NCBI GenBank assembly: GCA_021603905.1
Contig: BQIU01000022.1
Span: 1-51,322, forward strand
DNA: 51,322 nucleotides
Source: Nitrospirales bacterium
GTDB taxonomy: Bacteria; Nitrospirota; Nitrospiria; Nitrospirales; UBA8639
Reading direction: 5' to 3'
Shown: in pieces, positions 42,921-51,322 of the stretch
Position numbering within the stretch: the stretch's first letter is position 1
Layout of the letters: every line of letters begins with the position of its first letter
Made by a program: the position numbers and the translations under genes
Notes under the pieces: model-generated
What the model was told of the DNA's origin: nothing
What the model saw: the letters and a program-made list of their open reading frames with translations, nothing else
Databases searched by the model: none

Positions 42921-43114
42921 GGTGGATTCTATAGGGAAACAAAGAAACTTCCAAGTGGTGATTGGAATGTGAGCAGACGGAATCCATGGGTTTTTCTTAA
43001 TCTACATGAAGTTGTTGACACAACAATCCATGGACTATTTTTTTCAGAGATGGTCAAATTCCAGCCAACCTTGACCACGAAAATTCATATGACCGAGCAT
43101 TTAGCAACTATAGC

Positions 43115-43663
43115 CTATCGACCATTTTTAAACGTCAACTCGAAGAATTGTGGCTGTACCCTGCCTTTTGGAAATTCCGCCGTGTTCTTGTTGCCCAATG
43201 TTTCTAGCGTCACCGTCGTATTGGTGAGACGTGCAACCCGAATATGTTCATCAGGGAGAATATCACCAAGAGACACAAGATATCGAATTCCATGAGAATT
43301 CTGAAGCATAGCGTGCTGACCCGTCACGCCAGATATGATTCCGAGAAGGTTCCACTGAGCCCCTGGCAAAGAGGGGGTACTTATATCAGATTCAGAGAGC
43401 ATCGTCGGCCTTGCCGGATCCGCAATCGTCCGAAATGGATCACGCCGACCTTCTGAGACATAGCGATACCCATGCAATCGGCTAACATCTTCAAGAAATA
43501 AGTCCTTGGCCTCCACCTGGTCCCAACTAACGCTAAGCATGAGAGCACCCGCCCCCAAGCACAGCCACATAACTCTATGGCCATAATTGGGTCGTCTGCA
43601 TTCTCCATCAACACAATATCGCCGACAAGAGGAATATTTCTTCATCCACAGATAGCTCAACAA
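43115..43663 (-). CDS. pilP: Type IV pilus assembly protein PilP
   Basis: A 182-residue protein with a membrane helix at about residues 31-48 and the PilP pattern: YVSEGRRDPFRTI (about 75), then PGAQWNLLGIISGVTGQHAM, then VSLGDILPDEHIRVARL. PilP is an inner-membrane lipoprotein or anchored protein linking PilMNO to the secretin PilQ. No lipobox is visible here. AAGGAG lies five bases before TTG 43663, which I take as the start; ATG 43645 has no ribosome site. It lies nine bases after pilO. Confidence 0.85.
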   Translation of the reverse strand: MLSYLWMKKYSSCRRYCVDGECRRPNYGHRVMWLCLGAGALMLSVSWDQVEAKDLFLEDVSRLHGYRYVSEGRRDPFRTIADPARPTMLSESDISTPSLPGAQWNLLGIISGVTGQHAMLQNSHGIRYLVSLGDILPDEHIRVARLTNTTVTLETLGNKNTAEFPKGRVQPQFFELTFKNGR

Positions 43664-43672
43664 GTAGACTCC

Positions 43673-44272
43673 TTACAATTGATTGCCTATCACCTGGCTT
43701 GAATCCTGTAGTGGTACAGGAGCAAGCCCTTGCAGTTGAAAGTCTGCTGACAGTACTGGCTCCCCCCTCCCCTCTTCTCTCAACACATGCAAGCGTATGT
43801 GATTGAGTTCTACGACCCAGGGTAATTGAAGAATTGTCGCAAGGCTCTCAGCAATACGATGGTAGCCTCCTTCAACCCTTCCTCGCATCGCTAAGGGTTG
43901 TTCCTCAAAATTTTCAGAACCTCTCTCTCTTCTATCAGGCATCCAAAATGTCAGTGATAACCCAAAACTCTCTGTAATTTCCATCACGTCTTTCCTGGGA
44001 CGGAGGATCTGTCCATTCGAAGACACAACCTTCCCCAGCATCATCTCTGGACTGACATCGATTGATGTTTTTTTATCCAATTCAGAGACATGACCCTTCC
44101 GACGTTCAATTTCCTGCTCCAGATACATGACATTGGCATGTAATGCCTCAATTTCATTTGTGGTCGGCTGCCACACCATGGCATAAAACCCTGCCCAGAT
44201 GAATCCAATTACCACAAGGCACAACATAAGACGTTGGGCAGGCGGTACTGCGTTGAAGCAATTCGTCATCAT
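43673..44272 (-). CDS. pilO: Type IV pilus assembly protein PilO
   Basis: A 199-residue bitopic membrane protein with one helix (about residues 14-33), a coiled coil (about 38-66; EIEALHANVMYLEQEIERRK) and a C-terminal ferredoxin-like domain starting MRGRVEGGYHRIAESLATI. This is the PilO layout. It pairs with PilN to form the periplasmic alignment complex. Its start overlaps the pilN stop by 4 bases (ATGA). Confidence 0.9.
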   Translation of the reverse strand: MMTNCFNAVPPAQRLMLCLVVIGFIWAGFYAMVWQPTTNEIEALHANVMYLEQEIERRKGHVSELDKKTSIDVSPEMMLGKVVSSNGQILRPRKDVMEITESFGLSLTFWMPDRRERGSENFEEQPLAMRGRVEGGYHRIAESLATILQLPWVVELNHIRLHVLREEGRGEPVLSADFQLQGLAPVPLQDSSQVIGNQL

Positions 44273-44841
44273 AGCTCTGGCCCTTGCGTTGTAAATTGGA
44301 GAGAAAATTTCTGCGTAACATGATTTTCATGAAGTGTATGAGGTTGAGTTTCCATTCGGACCAGACGTCCAAACATTGTTGACTCCTCAAGGCTTTGGAT
44401 AAATTGTCCTACGGCTTTGTGAGACAAGGCGTTCCCTTCTATGGATACATCATTTCCTTCTATCGATAAGGCTAGAAGCCATAGATCTAACGACTCTAGA
44501 CTTCGACTAATTTCATCTAAAATGAGAATCGGAAGATTCCGTTGCTTATTATTCTTCGCTAAAAATTGAGCATGAGCCATCAATCGGCCTTGGCGATCTT
44601 GCGCCTCCAAAAACTTCTCTCCATATTGCGTGTTCGCGATCATGCTTGATAGCATTTGCTCCTTGAAGTTTTTCTTTTGTCGCATCAAATCCCGCCGTTC
44701 AAGCAAAGAGCTGCCCCAACCCCAACAAACAGTTCCACTCAACAGCACGGCCAGAATCCCTAAAACTAATGGCCGGTATAAGTCTACGGACTCTCGATGC
44801 ATTGGCAAAGGACGACGAGGCAATAAATTAATCGTAATCAT
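44269..44841 (-). CDS. pilN: Type IV pilus assembly protein PilN
   Basis: A 190-residue protein starting MITINLLPRRPLP, the conserved cytoplasmic INLLP motif by which PilN docks to PilM. One membrane helix (about residues 23-43), a coiled coil and a periplasmic domain follow. I prefer ATG 44841, which overlaps the pilM stop as ATGA and puts INLLP at the very start; ATG 44856 would add five residues. Confidence 0.9.
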   Translation of the reverse strand: MITINLLPRRPLPMHRESVDLYRPLVLGILAVLLSGTVCWGWGSSLLERRDLMRQKKNFKEQMLSSMIANTQYGEKFLEAQDRQGRLMAHAQFLAKNNKQRNLPILILDEISRSLESLDLWLLALSIEGNDVSIEGNALSHKAVGQFIQSLEESTMFGRLVRMETQPHTLHENHVTQKFSLQFTTQGPEL

Positions 44842-45953
44842 TGATCTTTGCTGCATCGTAAGGCTAATCCGACCGCCACCGCTGCGACAGAAAAGTGAGA
44901 GTCTACTATTTTCTCTCGATCAGCAATGGCAGTCTTGTTGAGATGGTGAAAAGGGTTAATTATATTGACAGGCACGTGTAATTGCGAAGACAGGCGTGCG
45001 CCAAGCCCAGGAAGGTGAGCGTATCCTCCACACAACCATATCTGTTGAATCGCCTGACTGTTCTCGTACGAATGACAATCGTCTATAGCTCGTCGAACTT
45101 CATAAAGGATATCTCTATAGACCTCTTCCAAAAGTTCATCAATGTCTGTTTTCCCTCCAACCTGTTCATTATTCCTCGTCCCATCAGCTCTCACACGTTG
45201 AGAACCTCCTTCATGGAAAAGAACATAAGGCCATTCTCCTCCAAGAGCCGCATCTCGCATTGAAAAGTGCTCTGGCCCTCCTACCGTGATCATATTCAGA
45301 CCGCTGGGACTCACGTTTATCAATAGTTCTGGCGTTTGCTCACATACTTGCTCATGTAACGTATACATATTCGCTAAAGCCACACAATCAATATCGACGA
45401 CGACTGGGCACAAGCCTGCTTGCCTGACCAACGCAACCCGCTGATCAACAATGTTCTTTTTGGCTGCCACAAGATAAACCTGCATTGACGATGCGTAATC
45501 CAGTTGAGGCCTCTGAGGGACATAATAGTCCCAATACACATCCTCACGCTCATAGGGTAAATATCGTTCCACCTCCCACTCAAGATGCCCCTCAAGTTCT
45601 TCTTTAGACATGCAAGGCATCTCTATCGGCTTCATGATGACCGAAGGCCCTGAGATAGAAATTGCGACATTTTCTCCTTCAATACCCATATCCATAACCA
45701 GACGTCTCAACACCCCCACAACATCATATTCCTCATTGTTGTCTATCGAGGTATCCGTTTCAATCGAGACATTTTTTACTCGAACATCAGATAGGTGCCA
45801 CTCACCTGAGTGATGTTTCAGTTGTACGATTTTGATCAGACGAGATCCGATATCCAACCCTAAGTAGTGCGAAGACGTTCGAATTTTCTTGTATAGCCTT
45901 TCCCAAAACGGCTGAATGGGCTTTCGGTACTTCTTTGTAAAAAAACTTGGCAT
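44838..45953 (-). CDS. pilM: Type IV pilus assembly ATPase-like protein PilM
   Basis: A 371-residue cytoplasmic protein of the FtsA/actin-like family: YLGLDIGSRLIKIVQLKHHS (about 32) is the phosphate-1 loop, ELEGHLEWEVERYLPYEREDVYWDY the typical PilM segment, and IQQIWLCGGYAHLPGLGARL the late nucleotide-binding loop. PilM binds the N terminus of PilN and anchors the pilus platform. It opens the pilM-N-O-P set, overlapping pilN by 4 bases. No pilin, PilB or PilQ is present in the window. Confidence 0.93.
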   Translation of the reverse strand: MPSFFTKKYRKPIQPFWERLYKKIRTSSHYLGLDIGSRLIKIVQLKHHSGEWHLSDVRVKNVSIETDTSIDNNEEYDVVGVLRRLVMDMGIEGENVAISISGPSVIMKPIEMPCMSKEELEGHLEWEVERYLPYEREDVYWDYYVPQRPQLDYASSMQVYLVAAKKNIVDQRVALVRQAGLCPVVVDIDCVALANMYTLHEQVCEQTPELLINVSPSGLNMITVGGPEHFSMRDAALGGEWPYVLFHEGGSQRVRADGTRNNEQVGGKTDIDELLEEVYRDILYEVRRAIDDCHSYENSQAIQQIWLCGGYAHLPGLGARLSSQLHVPVNIINPFHHLNKTAIADREKIVDSHFSVAAVAVGLALRCSKDQ

Positions 45954-46571
45954 CCTGCGTCCCAGTATAAAATACTTATTGTTCGATGATGTGTCGTGCT
46001 CTCAACTGAGAACATATTGGAATCTTCACCCTCAGCACACTCGACGGAAACTAAAGACTCCTACTTTCAAAACAGCCAAGAAAGGACGGCCACAATTACT
46101 TCCCAGAGGTGACCTGAGCAACGATTATTTCGTAGCCCTATGCCTCCACAATGGCAACTGACGTTGAATGCCGTTCTGCCACTGAGGGTTCAACTCAAAG
46201 TCGCCTTGGCTACGATCATTGTATACCTAACACAGAGCCAAATAGGCATTGAGCTTAGAGCCCGGTTCTCCCCCCTAAGGTGTTGATTAGAGGTAGACAA
46301 GACAGCGTGATACTGCGCCAGACATTGGAAGTTATGTGAAACGCCATAAATCAGCAATGAAGACGAATAGCCTGAGCCGAATGCTTGACGCTGCATGAGA
46401 TTCAGAAATAGCCAGAAAAGAGTTTGAGAGTCAAGGCTGCCTGAGAGGTAGGAAACGCGCAGGATTATAGAATAGGAAAGGTAAACTCAAAAACGAAAAG
46501 AAAAAGGTGAAATCTTCACTATTTCTCCAAGAATGCGGAGGAAAGTCTTGAGATGTCATGAATGAGAAGCA
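45954..46571. other. Intergenic region between pilM and rapZ with a partial repeat
   Basis: No gene is recognisable. At 46296-46350 the sequence resembles the right end of repeat copy C (AGACAGCGT, then ACATTGGAAGTTATGTGAAACGCC), but the terminal TA is altered and the other end is missing, so it looks like a decayed copy. The rest holds the pilM promoter and the 3' side of rapZ. Confidence 0.5.
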
Positions 46572-47498
46572 TCAAACTTTTTCTGTTTCGGTCGAGGTAC
46601 TCACAATCTCTCGATGGCGCAATAAAGCCTTATAGCCCAATTTCTCCAGCATCTCACATAACTGGATCGCCATCACGACCGACCGATGCCGGCCTCCCGT
46701 ACAGCCAATGGCAATCGTTAAATAACTCCGTTGTTCACGTTCAAAGAGCGGGAGTAAAAAGGAGAATAACCCTTGCATGTGTTGCAGAAACGACTGCGCT
46801 TCTACGGTCTCTAACACATACTTTTGGACCTCTTTTTCCTCTCCGGTGAGAGCTTGAAGACTTGGAACAAAGTACGGATTCCGTAAAAATCGAACATCAA
46901 AAACCATATCCACATTATAAGGAACGCCATGTTTGTAGCCGAAGGTTTGCAGCGTCACCTTCATTTTTTCTGTTTGGCTTCGTTCTTGATATTGACGTCC
47001 AACCCATTGCTTCAGATCGTGGATTGAAAATTCTGATGTATCGACGATTCGATCGGCTTGCTCGCGTAATGTTTGAAGACGTTCCCGTTCAAGAAGAATG
47101 CCTTCAATGACTGGCTGCTGAGGAAGTAGGGGATGCGGTCTTCGAGACTCGGAAAAACGACGGACAAGAATCTCGTCTTGGGCTTCAAGGAACAACAGCT
47201 CAATTTGATAACCATGATTTCTCAAACGCTCTAGATTACTTGAAAAGTCTGAAAAAAATCCTCGTTCTCGGATATCAATCCCTAACCCGATATTTTTTAC
47301 TTCTCCCCCTCGCTCGGCACACAGTTCAATGAACTTTTGAAACAAGGCAGGCGGAAGATTATCCACACAAAAAAACCCAATGTCCTCAAGGCATTTCAAC
47401 GCTTGGGTTTTTCCAGAACCAGACGACCCCGTCACGATCACGAGTCGAAGGGCCGCTAACACTTCAGAATAACCACCAGGTTTATCGTCGTTCGACAT
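46572..47498 (-). CDS. rapZ: RNase adapter/nucleotide-binding protein RapZ
   Basis: A 308-residue protein with a Walker A loop VTGSSGSGKTQALKCLEDIG (about residues 19-38), the CVDNLPPALFQKFIELC segment, and the C-terminal GCTGGRHRSVVMAIQL motif typical of RapZ (YvcJ/YhbJ). In enterobacteria it presents the small RNA GlmZ to RNase E and controls glucosamine-6-phosphate synthesis. It lies downstream of rpoN, a common association. No Shine-Dalgarno is visible at ATG 47498. Confidence 0.94.
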   Translation of the reverse strand: MSNDDKPGGYSEVLAALRLVIVTGSSGSGKTQALKCLEDIGFFCVDNLPPALFQKFIELCAERGGEVKNIGLGIDIRERGFFSDFSSNLERLRNHGYQIELLFLEAQDEILVRRFSESRRPHPLLPQQPVIEGILLERERLQTLREQADRIVDTSEFSIHDLKQWVGRQYQERSQTEKMKVTLQTFGYKHGVPYNVDMVFDVRFLRNPYFVPSLQALTGEEKEVQKYVLETVEAQSFLQHMQGLFSFLLPLFEREQRSYLTIAIGCTGGRHRSVVMAIQLCEMLEKLGYKALLRHREIVSTSTETEKV

Positions 47499-47656
47499 AA
47501 AGTAGTTCGCTATGCGTCGAGTGAATGGGCTCTCTTTTTCATTCGTTGATGCAGGGGAATCATGGGTATATGGCTTTGCAGAAATTCAAGATTTCTTCTC
47601 GTCTCACGCACTTCACCGCGTATCACAATGAATGTAAGTGGTGTCTCGCAGAAGGT

Positions 47657-49171
47657 TTATGACGGGATCCGTTTACGTTGACTTGCCGAAGCAATATGTA
47701 GCTCGGCTCGATATTTTGCCACAGTACGTCGAGCAATAATTATATCTTTTGTTCGCAAACGCGAGACAATCTCTTGATCTTTCAATGGACGTGTGGCATC
47801 TTCTTGAGCCACCATCTCCCGAATCATTTCCCGTACCGTCACAGAAGACATTTCTTCGCCATGCATATCAGTCCGCTGAATGCCGGCATTAAAAAAGTAC
47901 TTTAATTCGAGAATGCCTTGAGGACAATGCATGTACTTATTCGTGGTCACGCGGCTAATTGTCGATTCATGCATTCCCACATCCTCAGCAACCTGCTTGA
48001 GTACAAGAGGGCGTAGATGTTGAATACCTTTTTCCAAAAAGGCTTCTTGAAACTTCACGAGACTCGTCACAACTTTCACAATAGTTTTATTTCGTTGATC
48101 AATACTTCGAATGATCCATTGAGCTCCCCGAAGTTTTTCTTCCAGGTAGGTCTTGGTTGACTCTTGGCCTTCCGATTGATTGGTCATCAATCGCCGATAA
48201 TACGGACTGACCCGTAGTCGAGGAAGCCCATCTTCATTCAACAACACCACCCATTCTCCCTCATGTTTCATGACATACACATCTGGAATAATGGTGGAAT
48301 TACTATCAGTCGAAAAGGGACGTCCAGGCTTCGGTTCTAAACATTCGATCACTCGAACGGCTTCATAAATGTCTTCAACAGGAACCCCTAAGGCTTTTGA
48401 GATATTGGAGTAGCGTTTCTTTTGTAAGTCTGGTAAATGCTCAGAAACTACTGCGGCCACGAGATCAGTTTTACTATGAGAGTGAAGATAACTACCGATA
48501 CCAATGGGATCACAAGCCAAGTAGCCCAACTGAATCAGCAAGCACTCTCGCAAGTCACGAGCCGCGACTCCTGGTGGATCGAAAGTTTGAACTTGACGGA
48601 GAACGGATTCCACCTCATCGACAGTGGCATGACTATCTTCAGCGATTTCTTCAATCGGAACGCTGAGATACCCATTTTCCTCAAGATTGCCGACAATCGT
48701 TCGACCAATGATTCGATCTTTGCCTTCAAGTGAAGACAGCCGTAATTGCCATTCCAAATGTTCTTCAAGAGAAGTTGGCTTGGCCAGTGTCTGCTCATAT
48801 GATGGAAAGTCATCATCTGAAGCAGCCGTCTGTTCCATTGGCCCAGATCGCCAATCGCCATCCAAGACACTATCCCACTCTTCCGATGTCAGAGGCTCAA
48901 CATCCTTCTCTGGCTCAGGCTCACTTCCCTCAGCGACACTCTCTCCTTCCTGGCCAGAGTCCTTGACTTCAAGCGTTCCCTCTTCACTCTGAGCAATTTC
49001 TTCATCTTGCACCTCATTCGTCAAGTCTTCTAGTAACGGATTCTCAACCAAATGTTGGGACAGGGTTTGTTGTAGCTCCAAGCGAGACAGCTGCAAAAGC
49101 TTAATGGCCTGCTGAAGCTGGGGAGTCATCACCAACTTCTGACTAAGTCGAAGATCTAATCGAAGATCCAT
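47657..49171 (-). CDS. rpoN: RNA polymerase sigma-54 factor
   Basis: A 504-residue sigma factor. Region I at the N terminus is Gln/Leu-rich (LRLSQKLVMTPQLQQAIKLL), region II is acidic (about residues 45-110), the core-binding part runs about 120-300, an HTH is at VGMHESTISRVTTNKYM (about 395), and the RpoN box is ARRTVAKYRAELHI near the end. It directs transcription from -24/-12 promoters with activator ATPases. It sits between lptB and rapZ in the common lptCAB-rpoN-rapZ order; an hpf gene, often found in between, is absent. A 38-codon frame after it (47510-47626) is not convincing. Confidence 0.97.
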   Translation of the reverse strand: MDLRLDLRLSQKLVMTPQLQQAIKLLQLSRLELQQTLSQHLVENPLLEDLTNEVQDEEIAQSEEGTLEVKDSGQEGESVAEGSEPEPEKDVEPLTSEEWDSVLDGDWRSGPMEQTAASDDDFPSYEQTLAKPTSLEEHLEWQLRLSSLEGKDRIIGRTIVGNLEENGYLSVPIEEIAEDSHATVDEVESVLRQVQTFDPPGVAARDLRECLLIQLGYLACDPIGIGSYLHSHSKTDLVAAVVSEHLPDLQKKRYSNISKALGVPVEDIYEAVRVIECLEPKPGRPFSTDSNSTIIPDVYVMKHEGEWVVLLNEDGLPRLRVSPYYRRLMTNQSEGQESTKTYLEEKLRGAQWIIRSIDQRNKTIVKVVTSLVKFQEAFLEKGIQHLRPLVLKQVAEDVGMHESTISRVTTNKYMHCPQGILELKYFFNAGIQRTDMHGEEMSSVTVREMIREMVAQEDATRPLKDQEIVSRLRTKDIIIARRTVAKYRAELHIASASQRKRIPS

Positions 49172-49383
49172 AAAGATTCGCCTTTACTCAAAAAAGCCAA
49201 ACCAAATCGTCAATACGGGAAGTCTTCGGAATCGACACATTCTTGTCATATTCAGAGTAACTCATAGGGGTCATTCAGAATATGCAAACGTTTCTCACTG
49301 TCAATGTAACAGCTATTCAAACCATTCGGTAACACAGCATAGTAGCAACTGGCAAACATAAAGTCTCCAGAACAATAAGTCCA

Positions 49384-50136
49384 TCAGAGCCTAAACCGCT
49401 CGCCAAGATACACGGCTCTCGCCTTTTCGCTCGACACGATGGTGGCAGGTGTACCTGCCTCCAATATCGTTCCCTCATTAATAATGTATGCCCGATCCGT
49501 TATTGATAATGTCTCTTGAACATTGTGATCGGTGATTAATATTCCTATATGTTTGTTCTTGAGTGAAGTAATAATATCCTGAATATCCCCGACCGCAATC
49601 GGATCGATTCCTGCAAAGGGCTCATCCAGCAGTAAGAATCGAGGCTCCATGGCCAACGCTCGAGTGATCTCCAATCGCCGCCGTTCTCCACCTGAAAGCG
49701 CATACGCACTACTTTTTCTCAAAGGCATAAGCGAGAGCTCGTTGAGCAATTCATCTAATCGTTGATATCGCTCCTGCTTGCTAAATCTCAATGTTTCTAA
49801 GACTGCCAGAATATTCTCTTCAACAGATAATCGACGAAAAATTGAGGCCTCCTGTGGTAAATAGCCAATACCACGTCGGGCTCGCTGATACATCGGCAAT
49901 TGAGTGATGGCCTTACGGTTAAGCATTATGGTCCCGTGATCCGGCTGACATAAACCAACCACCATATCAAAGATGGTTGTCTTGCCGGCACCATTGGGGC
50001 CTAACAACCCAACAATTTCTCCGGCTTCTAAGTCAAGGCTGACACCCTGAACCACCTCCCGCCCTTTAAAACTTTTCCGAAGTCCCTCTGCCAGTATTCG
50101 GTGCCGAGGTTTTTTCTGCGTATCAACCGTCATCAC
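49384..50136 (-). CDS. lptB: LPS export ABC transporter ATPase LptB
   Basis: A 250-residue ABC ATPase. Walker [17 protein letters not shown] (about 44-59), signature [20 protein letters not shown] (about 145-164), Walker [15 protein letters not shown] and switch His in [11 protein letters not shown]. It powers transfer of lipopolysaccharide out of the inner membrane with LptF/G and LptC. It lies just after lptA and 212 bases before rpoN. Confidence 0.95.
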   Translation of the reverse strand: MMTVDTQKKPRHRILAEGLRKSFKGREVVQGVSLDLEAGEIVGLLGPNGAGKTTIFDMVVGLCQPDHGTIMLNRKAITQLPMYQRARRGIGYLPQEASIFRRLSVEENILAVLETLRFSKQERYQRLDELLNELSLMPLRKSSAYALSGGERRRLEITRALAMEPRFLLLDEPFAGIDPIAVGDIQDIITSLKNKHIGILITDHNVQETLSITDRAYIINEGTILEAGTPATIVSSEKARAVYLGERFRL

Positions 50137-50159
50137 AAACTAACTGCTCTCGTGCACAC

Positions 50160-50675
50160 TTAAGCACCTTCCTCATCTTTCATGATTACACGCGTTCCCC
50201 CTTCGACTTCGCTCCGATCTTCCTTCAGATACATCGTCATTTTTGAGCCACTGACTCGTGTCCCATCTTGCCAGGCAATCGGGGAGCCCGTTAACACAAG
50301 TTTCTCTTCATCTTTAAAGTAGACAGCCTGACGGCTTGTGGCTCTTCCTGTTGGTTTGATAATAACGACATTCCCTTTGGCCACCATCTTCTCAATTTTA
50401 TTTTGGCTTTTTGAACCCTCTTGCTCCTCAGTCTGTGGCCCTTCAGAGGTTTCGGGCGAAGGTTTCCACCATATAATCATCAAGTCTGAATGAACCACTA
50501 ATTCGCCCTGAGTCAACACAACATTTCCTCTGAATATCGCTCGCCGCTCTTTACTCTGAGCAGTCATCGTATCAGACTGAATATGTGTCTCTTCGCTTTC
50601 TTGTGCGAAAAGTAGCCTCGGGGTTACGGTGCCTATCCAGAGCACAACCAAAAGGCAGCAACAGCAAACCCTCAT
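50160..50675 (-). CDS. lptA: LPS transport periplasmic protein LptA
   Basis: A 171-residue OstA-like protein with a signal peptide ending LFAQE (about residue 25). The mature part starts HIQSDTMTAQSKERRAIFRG and follows the beta-jellyroll pattern (GNVVLTQGELVVHSDLMIIW, AKGNVVIIKPTGRATSRQAV, VSGSKMTMYLKEDRSEVEGG). It bridges LptC to the outer membrane. An acidic insertion of about 25 residues interrupts the fold near residue 75. It starts five bases after lptC ends. Confidence 0.92.
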   Translation of the reverse strand: MRVCCCCLLVVLWIGTVTPRLLFAQESEETHIQSDTMTAQSKERRAIFRGNVVLTQGELVVHSDLMIIWWKPSPETSEGPQTEEQEGSKSQNKIEKMVAKGNVVIIKPTGRATSRQAVYFKDEEKLVLTGSPIAWQDGTRVSGSKMTMYLKEDRSEVEGGTRVIMKDEEGA

Positions 50676-50680
50676 CGTTG

Positions 50681-51253
50681 TTATGATGACACCTCTACCT
50701 GAACATCTTGCAAGACTTTAAACTCTTCGTTATCAATCGTCCCGACAAGTCCTATTCCAGTGATGGTAAGACCATGCCCACGAATGACCACAGGCGTTTG
50801 AGTCGTAATCTTTCGAGACGCTTCAATCCACGTCAGATGAGTTGAGTAAATAGTATATCCACTAGCAAGATGAACGGCCATCATCTCTTTTTCATTATCC
50901 AAATCAAAGTTATTTGTGGCAGTGTCAATCGTACCCTTTTCGGCATCCACGGTCATTTCTTGTTTATCTGATTGATTTCCAAGAAGCTCGACGTGGACAG
51001 TTTCCAGATTCGCCCGATGCTCAGACTCAAATACTTGCGCACGCTCCGCCGCGACTTTCCACTTGGTCTTTCCAGACTGAGTTTGCCGATACGTAAATCC
51101 GTCGATCCATGCATCAGCTGGTGAGGCTTCTGTCGTCTGAACAGAAGCCTGGCTGGCCCGCTCCTCCATATGCGTAACCACTCGATGGACAATAAATATG
51201 CCCATCAATATCACAATGCTGGTCAGCATCCATCTGACCCAATAATGTCCCAT
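50681..51253 (-). CDS. lptC: LPS export protein LptC
   Basis: A 190-residue bitopic protein with an N-terminal helix (about residues 7-26) and an LptC periplasmic domain (about 45-190: DAWIDGFTYRQTQSGKTKWK, KVAAERAQVFESEHRANLET, TVDAEKGTIDTATNNFDL). It receives LPS from LptBFG and passes it to LptA. It is the first gene of the lptC-A-B set in the window; 69 bases upstream of it remain and show no gene. Confidence 0.92.
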   Translation of the reverse strand: MGHYWVRWMLTSIVILMGIFIVHRVVTHMEERASQASVQTTEASPADAWIDGFTYRQTQSGKTKWKVAAERAQVFESEHRANLETVHVELLGNQSDKQEMTVDAEKGTIDTATNNFDLDNEKEMMAVHLASGYTIYSTHLTWIEASRKITTQTPVVIRGHGLTITGIGLVGTIDNEEFKVLQDVQVEVSS

Positions 51254-51322
51254 AGAAGGATTTACGTACTAAAGTCAAAAAAACCCTTAAAAAATGATAG
51301 CATACGCCCTATAGCAAGTAAA

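Noticed and set aside
46190-46396. A 68-residue frame on the minus strand between pilM and rapZ
   Set aside because: It overlaps the decayed repeat copy and lacks a ribosome site or any family pattern.
47510-47626. A 38-codon GTG frame between rpoN and rapZ
   Set aside because: No ribosome site, no recognised pattern; it is too short to be the hpf gene often found in this place.
1-51322. CRISPR arrays, tRNA and rRNA genes
   Set aside because: I saw no regularly spaced short repeats with unique spacers, no cloverleaf with tRNA signatures, and no rRNA-like sequence.

Overview
This window comes from a Gram-negative bacterium of moderate GC content. LptA/B/C, PilM-P, three TonB-dependent receptors, a TonB/ExbB/ExbD system and a PEP-CTERM protein together require an outer membrane. 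The cytochrome c proteins, the OprO/P-like porin, GlnD, RpoN and the general gene style suggest a Nitrospirota (Nitrospira-like) organism. That placement is an inference; no rRNA gene is present to test it.

The left part (1-30300, mostly + strand) is accessory and centred on redox proteins and iron. First come a porin, a lipoprotein, an FMN-binding protein and a 4-TM protein (1-3117). A di-heme peroxidase-like protein, a PEP-CTERM protein, an AraC-type regulator and a small cytochrome c follow (3420-7245). Next are TonB-(unknown)-ExbB-ExbD (7545-10163), receptor 1, HemP-receptor 2-PepSY membrane protein, a free-standing STN protein, an orphan FbpA-like ferric-binding protein, a FecA-like receptor 3 with a DUF4198 protein and a second PepSY protein, and three overlapping small genes ending in a PepSY protein (to 25123). 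A STAS protein, a Com-like zinc finger, a PIN-TRAM membrane protein with a coupled 52-residue zinc ribbon, bacterioferritin, a peroxiredoxin-like protein without its catalytic Cys, and a broken thioredoxin gene close the region.

Two regulatory signals tie the iron genes together. One is a 16-base element near CTGGAAAATGAACATT, usually in two direct copies 20-22 bases apart, found upstream of at least eight transcription units; at several of them a -10-like hexamer lies 36-38 bases after the start of the proximal copy. This is the geometry of an AraC-family activator site overlapping -35, and the AraC-type regulator at 6189 is the natural candidate. The other is a set of four Fur-box-like sites.

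The right part (30621-51322) is mostly housekeeping on the - strand: a hybrid histidine kinase (+), then glnD, nadE, a GAF-GAF-ANTAR protein, aroB, aroC, an AMIN-only remnant or homologue of PilQ, pilP-O-N-M, rapZ, rpoN, lptB, lptA and lptC.

A short interspersed repeat family with TA-TAGC...GCTA-TA ends occurs four times (10399, 25563, 29833, 38357). One copy interrupts the thioredoxin gene: removing the element plus one TA restores the fold's reading frame across the break. Another copy has grown by three 93-94 base tandem units.
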